From assembly GCF_029168315.1 (NCBI RefSeq), contig NZ_JARGYD010000005.1, positions 186,001-250,000 of the forward strand: a stretch of DNA of 64,000 nt, read 5' to 3'. Under the pieces are notes generated by a model that made no database searches, had not been told where the DNA came from, and saw only the letters and a list, made by a program, of their open reading frames with translations. The DNA is from Psychromarinibacter halotolerans (GTDB lineage: Bacteria; Pseudomonadota; Alphaproteobacteria; Rhodobacterales; Rhodobacteraceae). A program made the translations under genes and the position numbers. Of this stretch, positions 26,521-35,216 are shown piece by piece. Position 1 is the stretch's first letter. The number at the start of each line of letters is the position of its first letter.

Positions 26521-27546
26521 CTATTCGAACAGGTCGTCCTGTCCCGGCGCCTTCGGCGCGTCCAGCCCAAGATGAGACCACGCCTTCGCCGCCAGCATCC
26601 GTCCGCGCGGGGTGCGCTGGATCAGGCCCTGCTGCAGCAGGTAGGGCTCGATCACCTCTTCGATGGCATCGCGGCTTTCGCTCAGCGCGGCGCTGATCGT
26701 CTCGACCCCCACCGGGCCGCCGCCGTAGTTCTCGGCGATCATGCCAAGATAGCGGCGGTCCGCGCCATCCAGGCCAAGGTGATCCACGCCCAGCCGCGTC
26801 AGCGCGCCATCCGCGATCTCTTGCCCGATGCGGCCGTCACCCTCGACCACCGCGAAATCGACCACACGGCGCAGCAGACGCCCCGCGATCCGGGGTGTGC
26901 CACGCGCGCGCTTGGCGATCTCGGACACGCCCTGCGCGTCGGCGTCGATGCCCAGCAGGCGCGCGCCTCGCGCGACGATCTCGGACAGTTCGCCGGGGGT
27001 GTAGAATTGAAGGCGGATCGGGATGCCGAAGCGGTCGCGCAGCGGCGTGGTCAGCAGGCCCAGCCGCGTCGTCGCGCCGACCAGCGTGAAGGGCTGAAGC
27101 TCGATCCGCACGGTCCGCGCCGCCGGACCCTCGCCGATCACGAGGTCCAGTTCGAAATCCTCCATCGCCGGGTACAGGACCTCTTCCACCACCGGGTTCA
27201 GGCGGTGGATCTCATCGATGAACAGGACGTCGTTGCGTTCGAGGTTGGTCAGGATCGCCGCAAGGTCGCCAGCCTTGGCCAGCACCGGCCCCGAGGTCAT
27301 GCGGAAGTTCACCCCCAGTTCACGCGCGATGATCTGGGCCAGCGTCGTCTTGCCCAGCCCCGGCGGGCCGTGGAACAGCGCGTGGTCCATCGCCTCGCCC
27401 CGGCGCCGGGCGCTTTCGATGAACACGCGCAGGTTGGCGCGCGCTTCGGCCTGTCCGATGAACTCCGTCAGACCCTGCGGGCGCAGGGCGCGGTCGACAT
27501 CCTCGGGGCGCCGGTCGGGGCGCAGGGTGGGGTCCGGTTCGGTCAT
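26521..27546 (-). CDS. ruvB: Holliday junction branch migration ATPase RuvB
   Basis: 341 aa AAA+ motor. The N-terminus has R-P-x-x-L-x-E-F-I-G-Q, Walker A G-P-P-G-L-G-K-T, Walker B D-E-I-H-R-L and the C-terminal winged helix with T-P-R-G-R. It drives branch migration with RuvA at recombination intermediates. It follows ruvA by 3 bp. Confidence 0.97.
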   Translation of the reverse strand: MTEPDPTLRPDRRPEDVDRALRPQGLTEFIGQAEARANLRVFIESARRRGEAMDHALFHGPPGLGKTTLAQIIARELGVNFRMTSGPVLAKAGDLAAILTNLERNDVLFIDEIHRLNPVVEEVLYPAMEDFELDLVIGEGPAARTVRIELQPFTLVGATTRLGLLTTPLRDRFGIPIRLQFYTPGELSEIVARGARLLGIDADAQGVSEIAKRARGTPRIAGRLLRRVVDFAVVEGDGRIGQEIADGALTRLGVDHLGLDGADRRYLGMIAENYGGGPVGVETISAALSESRDAIEEVIEPYLLQQGLIQRTPRGRMLAAKAWSHLGLDAPKAPGQDDLFE

Positions 27547-27549
27547 CGC

Positions 27550-28221
27550 TTATCCCTTCGGCGCCAGCAGCTTCAGCGCGGCGCGGATCAGGCCCGATGT
27601 CTCGGTCTCGTTCTGCGCGGCCTCGGCCACGGCACCCGCAGCCTCGCCCGGGGCATAGCCAAGGTTCGTAAGCGCGCTCAGCGCCTCTGCCTGCGCGGCC
27701 GCCGCGCCAGAGGCGCGCTTGGGTTTCGGGGCAGGGCGGGGCGCGGCAGAGCTGCCGGGTTCGATCACCTCGGCCAGTTCGGCGGTGTCGGATGGCACCG
27801 CACCGCCCATCGCCATGACCGTGTGGGCCTTGTCCTTCAACTCGTTCACCACGCGCTGCGCGATCTTGGGGCCGACGCCGGGGGCCGCCTTGATCGCGTT
27901 CCAGTCGCCCAACGAGATCGCGCGGCTGACGCCCTCGGGCCCAAGGGTGCCAAGGATCGCCATCGACGCCTTCGCCCCGATGCCCTGCACCGACATCAGC
28001 ATCCGGTGCCATTCCTTTTCCAGCGGGGTGGTGAAGCCGAACAGCTGCAGCAGGTCCTCGCGAACCAGAAGATCGGTGTACAGCGCGACCGCCTCGCCGG
28101 GGCCGGGCAGGGCGGCCAGCGTCCGGTCCGACACATGGATGACGTAGCCAACGCCGCCCACGTCGATCAGTACATGGTCGGTCCCGCGATAATCCAGCCG
28201 TCCCGCGATGCGCCCGATCAT
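27550..28221 (-). CDS. ruvA: Holliday junction branch migration protein RuvA
   Basis: 223 aa. The N-terminal OB fold (M-I-G-R-I-A-G) and the tandem helix-hairpin-helix region (V-Q-G-I-G-A-K and V-G-P-K-I-A-Q-R) are followed by a linker and the C-terminal RuvB-binding domain. The start ATG at 28221 overlaps the ruvC stop (ATGA). It binds the junction and recruits RuvB. Confidence 0.96.
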   Translation of the reverse strand: MIGRIAGRLDYRGTDHVLIDVGGVGYVIHVSDRTLAALPGPGEAVALYTDLLVREDLLQLFGFTTPLEKEWHRMLMSVQGIGAKASMAILGTLGPEGVSRAISLGDWNAIKAAPGVGPKIAQRVVNELKDKAHTVMAMGGAVPSDTAELAEVIEPGSSAAPRPAPKPKRASGAAAAQAEALSALTNLGYAPGEAAGAVAEAAQNETETSGLIRAALKLLAPKG

Positions 28222-28748
28222 GCCGCGCCCCGTGCGCTGCGGGCTTCGGATTTGCGCAGCGCGGCCTCCAGCCGGCCCGACGACCGGGCGTGGTGCGCGT
28301 GGCACAAGGCGATGGCCAGCGCGTCGGCGGCGTCGGGGCCGCTGATGTCGACGCCCGGCAATTGCAGGCGCACCATGTGGTCGATCTGTTGCTTGGCGGC
28401 ATGGCCGACGCCGACGACGGTCTTCTTGACCTGGTTCGGGGCGTATTCGCCTACGTCCAGCCCAGCCTGAGCGGGCACGAGAAGCGCGATGGCGCGGGCC
28501 TGACCCAGCTTCAACGTCCCGGCGCTGTCCTTGTTGACGAAGGTATGTTCGACCGCAGCCGTGTTGGGCGCAAACCGTGCGACCACATCGGTCAGCTGTT
28601 CGTGCAGGCACAACAGCCGGGTCGCCAGGTCGTCGCTGCCCTCGGACCGGCACACCCCGTTTGCGACATGCGAAATCCGCGTTCCGGCCACGTCGATGAT
28701 TCCCCAGCCCATCATGCGAAGGCCCGGGTCGATCCCCAAAACACGCAT
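28218..28748 (-). CDS. ruvC: Crossover junction endodeoxyribonuclease RuvC
   Basis: 176 aa, close to the family's usual 173. The catalytic acidic residues D7, E67, D139 and D142 fit the E. coli positions. The start at 28748 is chosen for the good ribosome-binding site (AGGTGAGG) and the canonical M-R-V-L-G-I-D-P-G N-terminus; an ATG seven codons upstream (28769) lacks such a site. RuvC resolves the Holliday junctions moved by RuvAB. Confidence 0.95.
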   Translation of the reverse strand: MRVLGIDPGLRMMGWGIIDVAGTRISHVANGVCRSEGSDDLATRLLCLHEQLTDVVARFAPNTAAVEHTFVNKDSAGTLKLGQARAIALLVPAQAGLDVGEYAPNQVKKTVVGVGHAAKQQIDHMVRLQLPGVDISGPDAADALAIALCHAHHARSSGRLEAALRKSEARSARGAA

Positions 28749-29065
28749 CTGCCTCACCTGCTCGCTCATTTGTTTGTGAAAACTTAGCACGAAACGCGAA
28801 CATCCGCCAAGCCCGGTTCGGACAGGCGTGCCGCAGGAATGCCGATTTTGCAGCTTGAATGCGTCACCCGAAATGTCGTTTGCGACGCTTGAAGCCGGTT
28901 CGTATTCGTATAAAAAACACGCAGTTCTCAAAACGCCCAAGATATGCGCAAACAGCATGGCTTCCATGCAAAATTGCGGCTTGCTCGGGCGAAGCGCGAT
29001 CTCTAACTGCCGCTTCACGACGCATGATGCGCCGCTGAAAAGTGCAGCCTAAGAGGAGATCGCTG
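28749..29065. other. Divergent regulatory region between ruvC and the DUF1127 gene
   Basis: 317 bp without a credible gene and less GC-rich than the surroundings. It must hold both promoters. TTGAAG followed by TATAAA (spacer only 14 bp) lies around 28888-28913, but no unambiguous promoter was found. A good ribosome-binding site (AAGAGGAG, 29051-29058) serves the downstream gene. Confidence 0.4.
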
Positions 29066-29278
29066 ATGGCTCTTTATGATACCGCCCGCCCGACTGTCGA
29101 CGGTCGCCCTGCAATGCGTCCCGCCGGCCTGTTCGGCCAGTTTGTCGGCATTTTTGCCGCGTGGAACGACACCCGCGTGACCCGCAACGCCCTGTCGCAC
29201 CTGTCGGACCACGAACTGGACGACCTTGGCCTTCACCGCGGTGACATCGACAACGTGTCGCGTCGCGGCCGCCGCTGA
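29066..29278 (+). CDS. Small DUF1127 domain protein (YjiS-like)
   Basis: 70 aa, basic. The C-terminal half has the DUF1127 motif L-S-D-H-E-L-D-D-L-G-L-H-R-G-D-I. Small DUF1127 proteins are numerous in alphaproteobacteria; in Rhodobacter sphaeroides one (CcaF1) influences RNA turnover and others are stress-induced. The start at 29066 follows a strong ribosome-binding site. It is a single-gene transcript with its own terminator. Its specific role is unknown. Confidence 0.88.
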   Translation: MALYDTARPTVDGRPAMRPAGLFGQFVGIFAAWNDTRVTRNALSHLSDHELDDLGLHRGDIDNVSRRGRR

Positions 29279-29335
29279 TTGCGGCATCATTCCCGGACGG
29301 GCCGAACGGTCGATGTCCGGGTCGGAATAAACGAA

Positions 29336-29372
29336 GGGCCACGTTCCGCGTATCGGAACGTGGCCCTTTTTT
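29336..29372 (+). terminator. Strong intrinsic terminator of the DUF1127 gene
   Basis: Perfect 13-bp stem GGGCCACGTTCCG (29336-29348) and CGGAACGTGGCCC (29354-29366), 5-nt loop, then TTTTTT. It is the strongest terminator in the window. Confidence 0.92.
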
Positions 29373-29395
29373 CGCTCTCTGTGGCCCCCACCTTC

Positions 29396-29695
29396 TCAGA
29401 GAACGAATTTGATAGCGTCCACCACCTTGTGTGACACCGGATCAAGCGCCATCGCCGCGGCGGCGACGCGCCCGAAGGCCCCGCTTTCCGCAAGATCGTT
29501 CCGCTTCTCGGCGTAGGCCACCGGGCCAAGCTGGAGGAACAGGAAGATCTTGAAGGCGAATACGGCCAGCATGAACTGCAGCAGCTTCGCGACCGGGAAA
29601 GAGCGACGGCTCTTCTTCCGGCGGGCAAGTTCGAGACCGTCATGGTTGAAGCTTTCAACCGATTGGTCCGGGCGGCTTAGGACAGCGTGTTTCAT
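29396..29695 (-). CDS. Small conserved membrane protein
   Basis: 99 aa. A basic N-terminal region (R-R-K-K-S-R-R) is followed by one membrane segment (about 38-58, L-L-Q-F-M-L-A-V-F-A-F-K-I-F-L-F) and a C-terminal soluble tail. The positive-inside rule puts the N-terminus in the cytoplasm. I recognise no domain. It is convergent with the DUF1127 gene. The ribosome-binding site is weak, but the amino-acid composition argues for a real protein. Confidence 0.6.
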   Translation of the reverse strand: MKHAVLSRPDQSVESFNHDGLELARRKKSRRSFPVAKLLQFMLAVFAFKIFLFLQLGPVAYAEKRNDLAESGAFGRVAAAAMALDPVSHKVVDAIKFVL

Positions 29696-29945
29696 GGATC
29701 ACTAGCAGCAGACTAAAAACCAGTGTCGAACGCGGCAGCGTCGTTGCGACATGGGCAAAATCTTGTCGAATTGGGGCGAAAATGTGGCAACCAGAGCGTG
29801 TTGCCCGAATCCGGACAGATTTACACGCATAGGGTGAGTCGCTCTGTTTTAACTTGAAACAGTCCTAATTTTACTTAGAAATTGTTCTCTAAACTTGCGC
29901 GCACTCGCCGGTTGACCCTACGACTCGGACCCCGGAAATGGGGCC

Positions 29946-29978
29946 AAAAAAAGACCGCGACACTTGCGTGGCGCGGTC
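29946..29978 (-). terminator. Minus-strand intrinsic terminator with 7-T tract
   Basis: On the minus strand GACCGCG-c-CAC and GTG-t-CGCGGTC (29978-29953, one internal mismatch) form the stem, followed by TTTTTTT (29952-29946). It lies 220 bp behind prmA, so it either ends a long prmA 3' UTR or an independent small RNA. Confidence 0.75.
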
Positions 29979-30160
29979 CAGTCCGAACGAAGAGTCTACT
30001 CCTCGGGAGTATTCGGGAATTCCTGTCGTCGCGGCGCGGGGCCGGATCGTGGGGCGGGCTGTTCTTGCGGGCCTCCTCTGCCCTTGTTCTGCGCCCGGCT
30101 GCAAAGCCACCGCTGCGAAACTGTTGCACGCTTCATTGAATTCAAATGTGGCCAGAGTTT
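29953..30160 (-). ncRNA. Candidate small RNA or prmA 3' UTR-derived RNA
   Basis: The minus strand between the prmA end and the T-tract terminator has no convincing coding frame, because the two open frames run through the terminator. TTGCGT (30166-30161) followed after 17 bp by TGAATT is a weak promoter match. The 5' end is therefore a guess. I do not recognise it as 6S, SRP, RNase P or tmRNA. Confidence 0.25.
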
Positions 30161-30176
30161 GACGCAAAACGAGGAC

Positions 30177-30192
30177 GGGCGGAATTCCGCCC
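30177..30192. terminator. 16-bp perfect palindrome behind prmA
   Basis: GGGCGGAATTCCGCCC is a perfect palindrome directly after the prmA stop codon. On the minus strand it is followed by GTCCTCGTTTT. It may act as a weak terminator or a 3'-end stabiliser of the prmA mRNA. Confidence 0.4.
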
Positions 30193-30200
30193 TATTCGTT

Positions 30201-31073
30201 TCAGGCGCGCCGCAGAATCAGCGTGGTCCAGTCAACGATCTCTTCCCGGTGCTCGGCATTGAATCCGTTTTGGGAATAGACCGCGATCACCTCGTCCGCC
30301 TGTTCATTGAGAATGCCCGACAGAATCGCGACACCGCCGGGGGCGGTGGCCTGCGCGATCGAGGGCGACAGGTCGATCAGCGGACCCTTCAGGATATTCG
30401 CGAAGATCAGGTCGTACGGCGCGGCAGCGGCCAGTGCCGGATGATCCAGCCCGGCGGCCTCGTGGCAGGAGACTTCGCCCGCCATGCCGTTCGCCGCAAG
30501 GTTCGCCTCGGCGACCTCGACCGCGACGGCGTCGATGTCGCTGGCCAGGACCTGCGCATCGGGGAAGGCGCGCTTGGCCGCCATCGCCAGAACGGCGGTG
30601 CCGCAGCCAAGATCCAGCGCCCGAGACGGGACAAGGCCCGCGTCGATCAGACGGTCGAAGGCGCGCAGGCAGCCCAGCGTCGTGCCGTGGTGCCCGGTGC
30701 CAAACGCCATCGCCGCCTCGATCAGCAGGGCGATCGACCCTTCGGGCACCTTGTCGGCGTCGTGACTGCCGTAGACGAAGAACCGCCCGGCCACGACCGG
30801 TGCCAGTTCGCGGCGAACCTTGGCGACCCAGTCGGTTTCCGGCAGTTCGGAGATCACGAAGTCGCCGCCGCCGAAGGCTGCCGTCAGCAAGGCCAGTCCG
30901 GCCTCGTCCGGCTGTTCGGTGAAATAGCCGCCGACTTCCCACAAGCCAGAGCCGTCTTCGACTTCGAAGACCCCCACGCCTGTCGGTTCCGGCTGCAGCC
31001 GTTCCATAGCTTCGCCAAGCGCCTCGGCGCGGTCCTTGCCCTTAAGGGTCGTCAATGCGGTCCAGGTGGTCAT
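30201..31073 (-). CDS. prmA: Ribosomal protein L11 methyltransferase PrmA
   Basis: 290 aa. An N-terminal L11-recognition domain is followed by a Rossmann-type methyltransferase with the SAM-binding motif L-D-L-G-C-G-T-A-V-L-A. Next come the acidic A-S-D-I-D and the N-I-L motif (F-A-N-I-L) of PrmA. It trimethylates ribosomal protein L11. It is not obviously in an operon with its neighbours. Confidence 0.92.
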   Translation of the reverse strand: MTTWTALTTLKGKDRAEALGEAMERLQPEPTGVGVFEVEDGSGLWEVGGYFTEQPDEAGLALLTAAFGGGDFVISELPETDWVAKVRRELAPVVAGRFFVYGSHDADKVPEGSIALLIEAAMAFGTGHHGTTLGCLRAFDRLIDAGLVPSRALDLGCGTAVLAMAAKRAFPDAQVLASDIDAVAVEVAEANLAANGMAGEVSCHEAAGLDHPALAAAAPYDLIFANILKGPLIDLSPSIAQATAPGGVAILSGILNEQADEVIAVYSQNGFNAEHREEIVDWTTLILRRA

Positions 31074-31115
31074 GGCGCCCTATAGCGGCAGCGCCGTGCT
31101 CTCTGCAAGCGGCGA

Positions 31116-31661
31116 TCAGATGGGTCGTGCAGGGACACCCGCGACCTTGCCATTGGCCGGAACGTCCCGGCTGACCACCGCGCCCGCAGCCACAAGGGCG
31201 CCGTCGCCGATGGTGACGCCCGGCAGGATTACCGCGCGGCCGCCGATCCAGACATCGGCGCCGATGGTGACGGGCAGGGCGCGTTCCAGCCCCTCGGCGC
31301 GCTTAGCGGCGTCGTGGTGGTGGTCGGCGCAATAGATATGGACGCCGGGGCCCAGCAAGCTGCGCGCGCCGATTTCCACGCGCGCGGTGTCAAGCACGGT
31401 GCAGAAGGCGTTCAGATAGACGCCATCGCCGATGTGGATGTTCACACCGTAGGCGCAGTGGAACGGCGCCTCGATCATCGCGTTGTCGCCCAACGCACCC
31501 AGCAGGCCGCGCAGACGCGGACCACAGGCCCCGCGTTGGCCGGGATCCATGCTTGAATGCTCATGAACGGCCCTGCGGGCTTTGGCGCGCAGGGCTTCCA
31601 GTTCATCGGTCAGGCAAGAGTACCAGGCGCCGTCCTCGACGCCCGGCAGCGCGTTCGTCAC
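31116..31661 (-). CDS. Maltose/nodulation-type O-acetyltransferase (left-handed beta-helix)
   Basis: 181 aa, NodL/LacA/Maa family. An N-terminal helical region precedes the hexapeptide-repeat beta-helix (I-G-D-G-V, I-G-A-R-S, I-G-A-D-V-W-I-G-G-R, I-G-D-G-A). The catalytic His is probably in Y-C-A-D-H-H-H-D. It would use acetyl-CoA to acetylate a sugar hydroxyl. The GTG start at 31661 overlaps the msrA stop (GTGA); there is no better ATG. The acceptor is unknown. Confidence 0.85.
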   Translation of the reverse strand: MTNALPGVEDGAWYSCLTDELEALRAKARRAVHEHSSMDPGQRGACGPRLRGLLGALGDNAMIEAPFHCAYGVNIHIGDGVYLNAFCTVLDTARVEIGARSLLGPGVHIYCADHHHDAAKRAEGLERALPVTIGADVWIGGRAVILPGVTIGDGALVAAGAVVSRDVPANGKVAGVPARPI

Positions 31662-32308
31662 GCACCGGTTCCAATCGGGCAGGTCACGCCGGTGCCGCCC
31701 AGCCCGCAATAGCCGGCGGGGTTCTTGGCGAGGTACTGCTGGTGATAGTCCTCGGCATAGAAGAACGTGGGCGCAGGCAGGATTTCCGTTGTGATGTCGC
31801 CATATCCGGCCTTGGCCAGCCGCGGCGCGAAGTCGGCCTTGGTCCGCTCGGCCGCGGCCTTCTGGGCGTCGGTGAAATAGTAGATGCCCGACCGGTACTG
31901 CGTGCCCATGTCGTTGCCCTGCCGCATTCCCTGCGTCGGGTCGTGGCCCTCCCAGAACAGTTGCAGCAACTCGTCATAGCTGACGACCGACGGGTCGTAG
32001 ATTACGCGAACCACCTCGTTGTGGCCGGTCAGACCGGTGCAGACCTCTTCGTAGGTCGGGTTCGGGGTGATCCCGGCGGCATAACCGGCCATCGACAGCC
32101 AAACGCCGTCGGTCTGCCAGAACTTGCGCTCGACGCCCCAGAAACAGCCCATGCCGAAGATCGCCTCTTCCATGCCGTCGGGCACCGAGGCCTTCAGGTC
32201 GCGCCCGTTGATGAAGTGGGTGTCTGCGGTGGGGATCGGGTTCGGCCGACCGGGCAGCGCGTCTGCCTTGGTCACCATCTCGGTCTTCTTGCGCTTGAGC
32301 GTAAACAT
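31658..32308 (-). CDS. msrA: Peptide-methionine (S)-S-oxide reductase MsrA
   Basis: 216 aa. The catalytic Cys is in the G-M-G-C-F-W-G motif, followed by E-R-x-F-W and G-Y-A-A-G. The C-terminal Cys (Y-C-G-L-G-G) and a further one (V-T-C-P-I-G) may resolve the disulfide. The start at 32308 has a GGGAG ribosome-binding site. It repairs oxidised methionine, and the acetyltransferase gene is coupled behind it. Confidence 0.94.
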   Translation of the reverse strand: MFTLKRKKTEMVTKADALPGRPNPIPTADTHFINGRDLKASVPDGMEEAIFGMGCFWGVERKFWQTDGVWLSMAGYAAGITPNPTYEEVCTGLTGHNEVVRVIYDPSVVSYDELLQLFWEGHDPTQGMRQGNDMGTQYRSGIYYFTDAQKAAAERTKADFAPRLAKAGYGDITTEILPAPTFFYAEDYHQQYLAKNPAGYCGLGGTGVTCPIGTGA

Positions 32309-32364
32309 CGCGTGTCTCCCTTCCTGGGTGTCCTCCCCCATATAGGGCAGGGCGGGCGCGGCTG

Positions 32365-33594
32365 CTACTCTGCCGGCGCGGGCAGGCCGCCCGAGAACAC
32401 CGTCTCGTTACCAGGCGCCGGGTGGCGCGGGATCATCAGCGCAAGACACAGCGAGGTCACAGCCATCGCGGCGGCAAGAACGAACACGCTGCCCGGCGAC
32501 ACGATCCACAGATAGCCCAGCACCGCCGGAAGGAAGACGGCCGCGATATGGTTGATCGTAAAGGCGACGGCCGCCGTGGGGGCGATGTCGCCGGGATCGG
32601 CGATCTTCTGAAAGTAGGTCTTCAGCGCGAACGCGAGGGTGAAGAAGATGTGGTCGACGATATAAAGCGCCGCCGCCAGCGCGACGCCCCAGCCGAACCA
32701 GTAGATCCCGCCATAGGCCATAAACACCAGCGCAAGGCCGCAGTATTCGAACGCCAGCGCCCGGCGTTCGCCCCAGCGGGCGACGGCGCGGCCCATCAGG
32801 GGGGCGAACAGCATGTTGGCAAGGAAGTTGATCAGGAACAGCGCCGTGACCTCGTGCACCTCGAAGCCGAAGCGTTCCACCATCATGAAGGCGGCGAAGA
32901 CGGTGAAAATCTGACGCCGCGCGCCCGACATGAACTGCAACGCGTAGTACAGCCAGTAGCGGCGGCGCAGGACCATCTTCTTGATTTGCGGGTTCGGCGC
33001 CTCGAACTGGGGGTAGGCGAAGAAACAGAACAGCGCGATCAGCGCGGTCGTGCCGCCGGACACGAGGTAGACGAAGTTATAAGAAAGCTCGAAGGTCTTC
33101 CACGTCAGCACCAGCAGGCCATAGGCCAGCAGGGACGCGCCAGAGCCGATGCCGACGATCCAGCCCAGCAGCTGCGGCGCCTTTTCCTTTTCGATCCACT
33201 GAAGCTGCAGCGACTGGTTCACCGTCTCGAAATAGTGGAACCCGATCGACGACAGCATGGTGATCGTCAGGATGCCGCCAAGGCTGGGGAACCACGCGGT
33301 CACTGCCGTCGCGACGCCCAGCAGCAAAAGCGCGACGACGCCCAGAACCTGTTCCCGCATGAACATGATCAGCGCGATGACCCCGATGGCCAGAAAGCCG
33401 GGGATCTCGCGCACGGTATGCAGCCAGCCGATCTCGACCCCGGTGAAGTCCGCGACCTCGATGACGAAATTGTTCAGCAGCGCCGACCACGTCGCGAAGG
33501 CGATGGGCATGGCGAATGCCATGAGGAACAGCAGGGAAACGGGGCGTTGCCAAAGGGGCAGGTGCCGCGCCTCGGCAAGGGGAAGGATGCGCAT
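32365..33594 (-). CDS. Major facilitator superfamily transporter
   Basis: 409 aa, about 12 membrane segments with a central loop near residue 195-215 (Y-P-Q-F-E-A-P-N-P-Q-I-K-K). The ATG at 33594 gives a short cytoplasmic N-terminus (M-R-I-L-P-L-A-E-A-R-H); the longer frame runs far upstream into other coding DNA. No substrate signature is recognisable. It is transcribed towards msrA, with a 56-bp gap. Confidence 0.85.
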   Translation of the reverse strand: MRILPLAEARHLPLWQRPVSLLFLMAFAMPIAFATWSALLNNFVIEVADFTGVEIGWLHTVREIPGFLAIGVIALIMFMREQVLGVVALLLLGVATAVTAWFPSLGGILTITMLSSIGFHYFETVNQSLQLQWIEKEKAPQLLGWIVGIGSGASLLAYGLLVLTWKTFELSYNFVYLVSGGTTALIALFCFFAYPQFEAPNPQIKKMVLRRRYWLYYALQFMSGARRQIFTVFAAFMMVERFGFEVHEVTALFLINFLANMLFAPLMGRAVARWGERRALAFEYCGLALVFMAYGGIYWFGWGVALAAALYIVDHIFFTLAFALKTYFQKIADPGDIAPTAAVAFTINHIAAVFLPAVLGYLWIVSPGSVFVLAAAMAVTSLCLALMIPRHPAPGNETVFSGGLPAPAE

Positions 33595-33658
33595 GGCATG
33601 TTTCTTAGGAGCATTCGCCAGCCTTGGCGAGTGGATTTTTGCCGCGCTGCGGCGTCCT

Positions 33659-34780
33659 TCAGCCGTGGGTCTGTGCGGCGTGGTCCGCGATTTGCGCGGC
33701 CTCCTGCGCGGACTGCCGAAGCTGGCCGTTCGGTGAAGCATGGTACGAACAGAAATACAGGCCCCTGCGCCCGCTGGGACCGCCCGAGACCTTGGGGCGC
33801 CCGCTGGCATCAAGAACGTCCGGGACGTCGGGCAGGAAGGTGGTCAGATCCACACGATAGCCGGTGGCGGCGATCAGCGTGTCATAGGTGGCGTTCGTGT
33901 CGTCCGCGAAATGGACCGTGCCGTCGTCGAAGCGCGTGATGCCGGGATGGACGGCGATCCGCCCCGCCTTGATCGCCGCCAGCACGCCCACGTCGATCAT
34001 CGGAACGCGTCCGTCCTCGACCACCTGCCGCACCGGCCCCTTGTCCGCGCGGCGCAGGCCATAGTCCTCGGGGCGGCCGACCAGCGTCTCGATCACCGGG
34101 GCGCTCAGGCGGTCGGCGGCGGCGGGTCCCAGCGCGCGGCGCAGCAGGCTGAGAGAGGTCACAGGCACGCCCAATATCTCAAGCGGGACGATGTTGACCG
34201 GGCTCCGCACCGACAGGCCGGTGGCGATGCCCGCGCCCGCAAGGTCGGTGGCGATGTCGGCGCCAGAGTTGCCGAAGCCCACCACCAGCACCTTCCGGTC
34301 AAGGAACCGATGTGGATTGCGATACTCGGACCCGTGCATCACCGGGCCGGGAAAGCCGTCAAGGCCGGGCCAGTCCGGACGGTTCGGCTGGCCGTTCAGC
34401 CCCGTCGCGAAGACCACCACATCGGCGAAGTCGTCACCGTGTTCGTGGCGGACGATCCAGCCCTCATCCTCGGGATCGACCCTGTCCACCGCATAGCCAA
34501 GCCGGACGTCCAGATCGAAGGTCTGCGCATAGCTTTCAAGATAGGCGGCCATGTCGGCGCGCGATGGGTATTTGCCCGCGCTGGCAGGAATAGGCAGCCC
34601 CGGCAGGCCAGAGGTCTTGCGCGAGGTGTGAAGCCGCAGGCTGTCGTAGTGGTCGTGCCACGCCGATCCGATCCGGTCGTTCCGTTCAAGGACGGCAACC
34701 TCGAACCCGGCCTTCTGCAAGCAGACCGCCGTGGCAAGACCCGATGGGCCAGCGCCGATGACGATCGCGCTGCGCGTCAT
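33659..34780 (-). CDS. Flavin-containing monooxygenase-like NAD(P)-binding protein (YUCCA/Trk-like)
   Basis: 373 aa. The FAD motif G-A-G-P-S-G is at the N-terminus, the second dinucleotide motif V-V-G-F-G-N-S-G-A-D-I (NADPH) is in the middle, and the A-T-G-Y motif is near the C-terminus. Together these are the pattern of class B flavoprotein monooxygenases of the plant YUCCA type. Oxidation of a soft nucleophile or decarboxylation of a 2-keto acid is plausible; the substrate is not known. It follows the thioesterase gene by 1 bp, so both belong to the pdeM-led transcript or share it. Confidence 0.82.
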   Translation of the reverse strand: MTRSAIVIGAGPSGLATAVCLQKAGFEVAVLERNDRIGSAWHDHYDSLRLHTSRKTSGLPGLPIPASAGKYPSRADMAAYLESYAQTFDLDVRLGYAVDRVDPEDEGWIVRHEHGDDFADVVVFATGLNGQPNRPDWPGLDGFPGPVMHGSEYRNPHRFLDRKVLVVGFGNSGADIATDLAGAGIATGLSVRSPVNIVPLEILGVPVTSLSLLRRALGPAAADRLSAPVIETLVGRPEDYGLRRADKGPVRQVVEDGRVPMIDVGVLAAIKAGRIAVHPGITRFDDGTVHFADDTNATYDTLIAATGYRVDLTTFLPDVPDVLDASGRPKVSGGPSGRRGLYFCSYHASPNGQLRQSAQEAAQIADHAAQTHG

Positions 34781-34781
34781 G

Positions 34782-35216
34782 TTAGGCCGGGACGGGGATC
34801 ATCGTCCCCTGCAGCACGGCGACATGCGTGCTGTCGCTGCCGGTGTCGGCCCACACGTCGGCGGCGACGACGATCAGGCGGCGGCCTGACTTGATCACCC
34901 GGCCGACGGCGCGCAACCGGTCCCCCCGCGCAGGGGCCAGCAGGTTGATCTTCATCTCGACCGTCAGCACCTCGTCGGTTTCGTCCAGCAGTGTCAGCGC
35001 CGAATATCCCGCCGCGCTGTCGCCGATGCCGAAGCTGACGGCGGCGTGGGCGAACCCGTGCTGTTGTTTGGTTGAGTCGATGATGGGCGCGCTGATCGTC
35101 ACCTGACCGGGCTCGATCCCGTCAAGCCGGGCGCCGAAGGTGCCCATCAGGGTCTGCCGGGCAAAGCTGTCGCGGATCTTGTCGCGGTATCCGTCGAACC
35201 GGGGTTTCACGAGCAT
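34782..35216 (-). CDS. PaaI-family thioesterase (hotdog fold)
   Basis: 144 aa with the 4HBT/PaaI layout: the H-G-F-A-H-A-A-V motif with the conserved small residues, then G-Y-S-A-L, then V-E-M-K-I-N-L-L-A-P-A-R-G. It would hydrolyse an acyl-CoA. It overlaps the end of pdeM by 10 bp, which indicates translational coupling, although the two activities have no known connection. Confidence 0.83.
   Translation of the reverse strand: MLVKPRFDGYRDKIRDSFARQTLMGTFGARLDGIEPGQVTISAPIIDSTKQQHGFAHAAVSFGIGDSAAGYSALTLLDETDEVLTVEMKINLLAPARGDRLRAVGRVIKSGRRLIVVAADVWADTGSDSTHVAVLQGTMIPVPA

Larger units (their letters stand above)
29696..30200. other. 500-bp region without a supported protein gene
   Basis: The region is AT-richer at 29700-29890 and has overlapping short frames on both strands, none with a good start or a recognisable product. 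It contains a minus-strand terminator (29946-29978) and a palindrome (30177-30192), described separately. A small RNA between them is possible. Confidence 0.4.

Noticed and set aside
25873..28470. 865-codon plus-strand open frame over ruvA, ruvB and the hypothetical gene
   Set aside because: It lies opposite three well-supported genes and has the composition of a shadow frame.
29953..30160. Identification of the possible small RNA as 6S, SRP, RNase P or tmRNA
   Set aside because: None of their conserved core strings could be found on the minus strand.
29889..30167. 92-codon minus-strand open frame in the 30-kb noncoding region
   Set aside because: It reads straight through the strong T-tract terminator and has no recognisable features; a plus-strand frame over the same bases is no better.
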